Below, one piece after another: positions 60,827 to 64,000 of a DNA stretch of 64,000 bases. The notes beneath the pieces were generated by a model that made no database searches, was not told the DNA's origin, and saw nothing but the letters and a program-made list of their open reading frames with translations. A program made the translations under genes and the position numbers. Origin of the DNA: Prochlorococcus sp. MIT 1307 (GTDB taxonomy: Bacteria > Cyanobacteriota > Cyanobacteriia > PCC-6307 > Cyanobiaceae); contig NZ_CP139301.1 of NCBI RefSeq assembly GCF_034092395.1, positions 558,001 through 622,000 of the forward strand. The letters run 5' to 3'. How positions within the stretch are numbered: the stretch's first letter is position 1; every line of letters begins with the position of its first letter.

Positions 60827-63751
60827 TTAGCTCCATTCCTGTTGTCGATATAGAGCGTAGTATCTACCTTGATTTACCATTAATTCGTCGTGTGTTCCTA
60901 TTTCTTCAATTGTTCCTTGATGCATCATGATAATAATGTTGGCTCGTCTTACAGTTGCAAGTCGATGAGTAATAAAGAAAACAGTGCATTCATTTAATTC
61001 ATTCAATAAATTACTGCATACCTTTTGCTCGCTTTCATAGTCAAGGGAACTGGTAGCTTCATCTAATATCAGAAGCTTTGGATTTCCAAGAAGTGTTCGA
61101 GCAATAGTTATACGTTGGCGTTGCCCTCCACTCAATGAGCTACCACGTTCCTTTACTTCAGTGCTATACCCATCAGGAAGTTCCATAATGAAATCATGCG
61201 CATTAGCAAGCTTTGCCGCTTTGACAATGTCATCATTGCTAGCTTCTGGCTGGGCAAGAGAAATGTTTTCACTAATTGTTCCGGTAAAAAGAAGAGGCTC
61301 CTGAGGAACAATTCCGATTTGTCTGCGTAATGAGTCGAGCTCGACTTTTTTAACGTCAACCCCATCCACTAGGATTCGACCATTCTCTGGTAAATAGAGA
61401 CGAGGCAAGAGCTTCATCAATGTGCTTTTTCCACTTCCACTTTGACCTACGATGCCAATAAATTGATGAGCAGGAATGGAAAGGTTGATGTTCTGAAGAA
61501 TAGGTCTACTACCTTTAACAAAGCTAAAATCAACTGCCTCAAATGTTACGAATCCCTCGATAGGAGGCATGATAAGTTTTGTTTTTTCAACTTCATTTGA
61601 TTCCTTAGGGGTATCGATCACATCAGCAAGTCTCTCAAAGCTAACCTTGAGTTCTTGTAGTCCTTGCCAGATTGTGGAAAGTCTCAAAAGTGGTTGAGTT
61701 ACATATCCAGAGATGATTCGGAAAGCAATTAGTTGACCAAGAGTCATCTCACCTCTGAGGACCATGGTTGCACCTACCCATAGCACAAGTAATTGTGAGA
61801 TCTTTTGTAGAACCTGGCTTAATTGATTAAGTGTCGTTCCACTAATTGTTTTTTCGAAACTGCGATTGATGTAGAGACCATATAGTTCTTGCCATTTCCA
61901 GCGACTATTGATTTCGACATTTTGTGCTTTGACAGTTTCGATCCCTGTTAGCACCTCGACAAGGTGGCTTTGGGTTTTTGCATTCGCTTCAGCAACATTA
62001 CGAAATTGACGTCGAAACAATGGTGCTCCTATAAGAGTAAGGCCTATTTGAATTGGTAGTACTAACAGGGATATCAAGGTAAGAGTCACGCTATATAGCA
62101 GCATTACCACTACATAGATCACAGAAAAAGCTGCATCTAGGATTGTGGTAAAGGCTTGGCTAGTAAGGAAAGTACGAATTTTTTCGAGCTCACTGATTCT
62201 CGATGAAAGTTCTCCTGTAGGACGTCGGTCAAAATAATTAAGTGGCAGGCGTAGAAGATGGTCGATAACTTCTGCTCCAAGACGTTGGTCTATGCGGTTA
62301 GTGGTTTCAGATAACAAAAAAGTTTTTAGGCTGCCAAGTACCCCTTCCATCAGTGTTACTAAAAGCAGCGCAATTCCTAATACTTGTAATGTATCTAGAC
62401 TGCGTTGAGTAATAACTTTGTCAATTATTACTTGTATTAGAAGCGGATTGGCTAATGTAAATAATTGCACTACAAAACCAGCAAGAAGGACTTGAAGAAG
62501 TACCCCTTGATGACTACGTAATGCTGGCCAAAACCAACTAGGCCCAAATAATTTCTTTGGAGTAAAGTTCGATTTTTCAAGTAGAAGGATCTCTATACCT
62601 TCTGTAAAGAATTCTTCAAGTTGATTAGATTTGATAGTTAGGTATCCTTCGCTCGGTGAGGCAATAGTGATGCCATCTTGATTGCTTTCAATGACAATGG
62701 CGAAATTACCTTTCCATGGAATTAATGAAGGTGTTTTGAGTCTCAATCCCATCTGAGCTTTCACTCGTGAAATGGCTACTTGTAGGCCATGATTAGAAGC
62801 AATTTGACCGCATAACCGTAAAGAAGGAGCGCGATTATTCTTCGTAAATTCTTTTAGCATTTTTTCAACCGCATCTCTCCTAAAGGGGAACTTCATTAAG
62901 GTTGAGAGCATTTGAAAGCAAGCAATTATCCCTAAAATCGTGCCTTCACCCTTGACTAATAATTTCTCAGTTATTTTACTTTTGCTAAGGCTACTTACTG
63001 GAGGTGAGGATGGACCAACTGGAACAGACTTAAAAACACCTTTTTCAAGGTTATTTTCTGAAGACCCTAAAGATTCTTCATTAAAATTCTCACCATTAGA
63101 GATCATTACTCTTGCAGGGAAACTAACTATACGTAGAGGGAAAGAAGTTTCAACAGCTTGAATTTCCTGTAGCTTTTTTGTGGATTTTAGTTCAATACCA
63201 AAAGAAGAATTATAGTGATGAGATCCTATAAATAAGATTTGCTCTTGTGCTAGTGCTTTATTTAGATCAGATTCATTTGGCAAAACAACTTTTGCGTGAT
63301 TTTTTGCTTGATTATAACAATCCTGTATTGAAAATTGATTCTTATAAGGTCCGTCTAACATATACTTTTTGATAAAGAAAATTATTTCTGCCTCCCATAA
63401 ATTCGAATCACAGCAATTACGAACTTCTTTATTAATTGTATAAAGCTGTTTGAATTTTGTATCTGAAATGCTCCAAACGACTAAATCTTTTGCAGCTCTA
63501 ACTTCTTCACAAGATTTGCCCCTTAGTAGAGATGCGACTCCTATAAAACTATCTGGTCCAAACTTGTCTAGAGTTGTTAGATTACCATTATGAGTAGTCA
63601 GTAATCTTGCTGTTCCACTTTTAATTAAATAGATCTGGCCAGGCAAATATTTTTCTTGGCATACTGATTGACCAATTTGGAATCTAAATTCTTTTCCATT
63701 CTCTTTAAAAAACTTTCGGAGTGGTTCAAGGTTTGTTTTCTTAGAGTGCAT
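60827..63751 (-). CDS. Type I secretion ABC exporter with cyclic-nucleotide-binding domain
   Basis: A 974-residue ABC exporter. Residues about 20-140 form a cNMP-binding-like beta barrel (YLPGQIYLIKSGTARLL). A C39-peptidase-like domain follows (about 265-395), in which I do not see the catalytic Cys context, so it is probably a non-cleaving C39-like domain as in HlyB. Six membrane helices (about 410-690) precede the ATPase with GQSGSGKST (about 770), LSGGQRQR (about 874) and LLILDEATSSLD (about 897). It follows the PpiC-like gene by nine bases. Confidence 0.88.
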   Translation of the reverse strand: MHSKKTNLEPLRKFFKENGKEFRFQIGQSVCQEKYLPGQIYLIKSGTARLLTTHNGNLTTLDKFGPDSFIGVASLLRGKSCEEVRAAKDLVVWSISDTKFKQLYTINKEVRNCCDSNLWEAEIIFFIKKYMLDGPYKNQFSIQDCYNQAKNHAKVVLPNESDLNKALAQEQILFIGSHHYNSSFGIELKSTKKLQEIQAVETSFPLRIVSFPARVMISNGENFNEESLGSSENNLEKGVFKSVPVGPSSPPVSSLSKSKITEKLLVKGEGTILGIIACFQMLSTLMKFPFRRDAVEKMLKEFTKNNRAPSLRLCGQIASNHGLQVAISRVKAQMGLRLKTPSLIPWKGNFAIVIESNQDGITIASPSEGYLTIKSNQLEEFFTEGIEILLLEKSNFTPKKLFGPSWFWPALRSHQGVLLQVLLAGFVVQLFTLANPLLIQVIIDKVITQRSLDTLQVLGIALLLVTLMEGVLGSLKTFLLSETTNRIDQRLGAEVIDHLLRLPLNYFDRRPTGELSSRISELEKIRTFLTSQAFTTILDAAFSVIYVVVMLLYSVTLTLISLLVLPIQIGLTLIGAPLFRRQFRNVAEANAKTQSHLVEVLTGIETVKAQNVEINSRWKWQELYGLYINRSFEKTISGTTLNQLSQVLQKISQLLVLWVGATMVLRGEMTLGQLIAFRIISGYVTQPLLRLSTIWQGLQELKVSFERLADVIDTPKESNEVEKTKLIMPPIEGFVTFEAVDFSFVKGSRPILQNINLSIPAHQFIGIVGQSGSGKSTLMKLLPRLYLPENGRILVDGVDVKKVELDSLRRQIGIVPQEPLLFTGTISENISLAQPEASNDDIVKAAKLANAHDFIMELPDGYSTEVKERGSSLSGGQRQRITIARTLLGNPKLLILDEATSSLDYESEQKVCSNLLNELNECTVFFITHRLATVRRANIIIMMHQGTIEEIGTHDELMVNQGRYYALYRQQEWS

Positions 63752-63760
63752 CTGAATAAT

Positions 63761-64000
63761 TTATTTAATAATTAATTGCTTTGAACTCTCTAGGGCTTTG
63801 TCAATTTCTTCTTCAATATATATCTGGAAGAGTTCAAATGCCATTCTTCTTTTCATATTGGAATCAAGCTTTGCTAATCTCCTCTCTTCTAGTCTAAGTA
63901 TTAACCAGTAATTTTCTATTTGAAAGGGCTCTTGTAAAACACCTAGTGTGGATGCTCTTATTGCTGTCTTAATTAATGGATGAGCTCCAATTAGGCTTCT
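63761..64000 (-). CDS. PpiC/SurA-like peptidylprolyl isomerase (partial, C-terminal end)
   Basis: The last 79 codons of a gene running off the window. The sequence includes GVLQEPFQIENYWLILRLEERR, the end of a parvulin domain, where Y-W-I/L-I-x-R-L-E is typical, followed by a helical tail. It ends nine bases before the exporter start, so the isomerase is in the same operon and may help the secreted protein. Confidence 0.7.
   Translation of the reverse strand, partial: RSLIGAHPLIKTAIRASTLGVLQEPFQIENYWLILRLEERRLAKLDSNMKRRMAFELFQIYIEEEIDKALESSKQLIIK

Overview
The window looks like the chromosome of a marine picocyanobacterium, most likely a low-light Prochlorococcus or a close relative. This rests on recognisable cyanobacterial gene families (VTE6/DUF92-like kinase, DUF3531, CPP1/DUF3353, B12-dependent monomeric ribonucleotide reductase, SLH-porin), the A+T-rich base composition, and mobile elements stacked on tRNA-Ser(UGA) that resemble the tycheposons known from Prochlorococcus. 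The genus call is inference; no rRNA is present.

Region 1 (1-15,300) is ordinary chromosome: the end of a PLP aminotransferase, a phosphonate-type ABC transporter (PhnD-PhnC-PhnE), an SGNH hydrolase, a phytyl-phosphate-kinase-like membrane protein, rsmE, a DUF3531 gene, an ABC ATPase, hslO, a CPP1-like gene, prfC, a methyltransferase and nrdJ.

Region 2 (about 16,050-48,750) is a composite genomic island at tRNA-Ser(UGA). The intact tRNA lies at 46,636-46,722. Its 5' flank occurs three times (17,878; 26,896; 46,506), and one copy still carries the first 42 bases of the tRNA. Three intact tyrosine recombinases and one dead one sit next to these sites. I read this as at least three successive integrations on the 5' side, each supplying a new 5' tRNA half and pushing the old one outward, plus one element on the 3' side. 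Element I (16,055-17,988) is a wreck with a broken integrase. Element II (17,989-27,030) carries a TerS-like packaging gene, a porin with a His/Met-rich segment, two DUF3721 proteins and a CobW/metallophosphoesterase operon. Element III (27,031-46,677) has a replication module (excisionase-like protein, prim-pol, RepA-like helicase) and cargo built around zinc-ribbon membrane proteins with TPRs, a YdjI-like SPFH protein, exported nucleases paired with acidic mini-proteins, a metallopeptidase, a mini trigger factor and a PD-(D/E)XK nuclease. Element IV (46,855 to at least 48,740) begins with an outward-facing integrase. A short cassette (secreted CPFSKK peptide, acidic membrane mini-protein, Cys-rich gene remnant) recurs beside the integrases in elements I, II and IV.

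Region 3 (48,759-64,000) is one minus-strand type I secretion locus: the end of a PpiC/SurA-like isomerase, an ABC exporter with an N-terminal cyclic-nucleotide-binding domain, a HlyD adaptor, a 3,423-residue RTX/cadherin/lectin/RCC1/subtilase protein and a small carboxypeptidase-regulatory-like protein. The giant protein has its RTX block at the N terminus and a protease at the C terminus, the reverse of the usual order. The exporter genes presumably secrete it.
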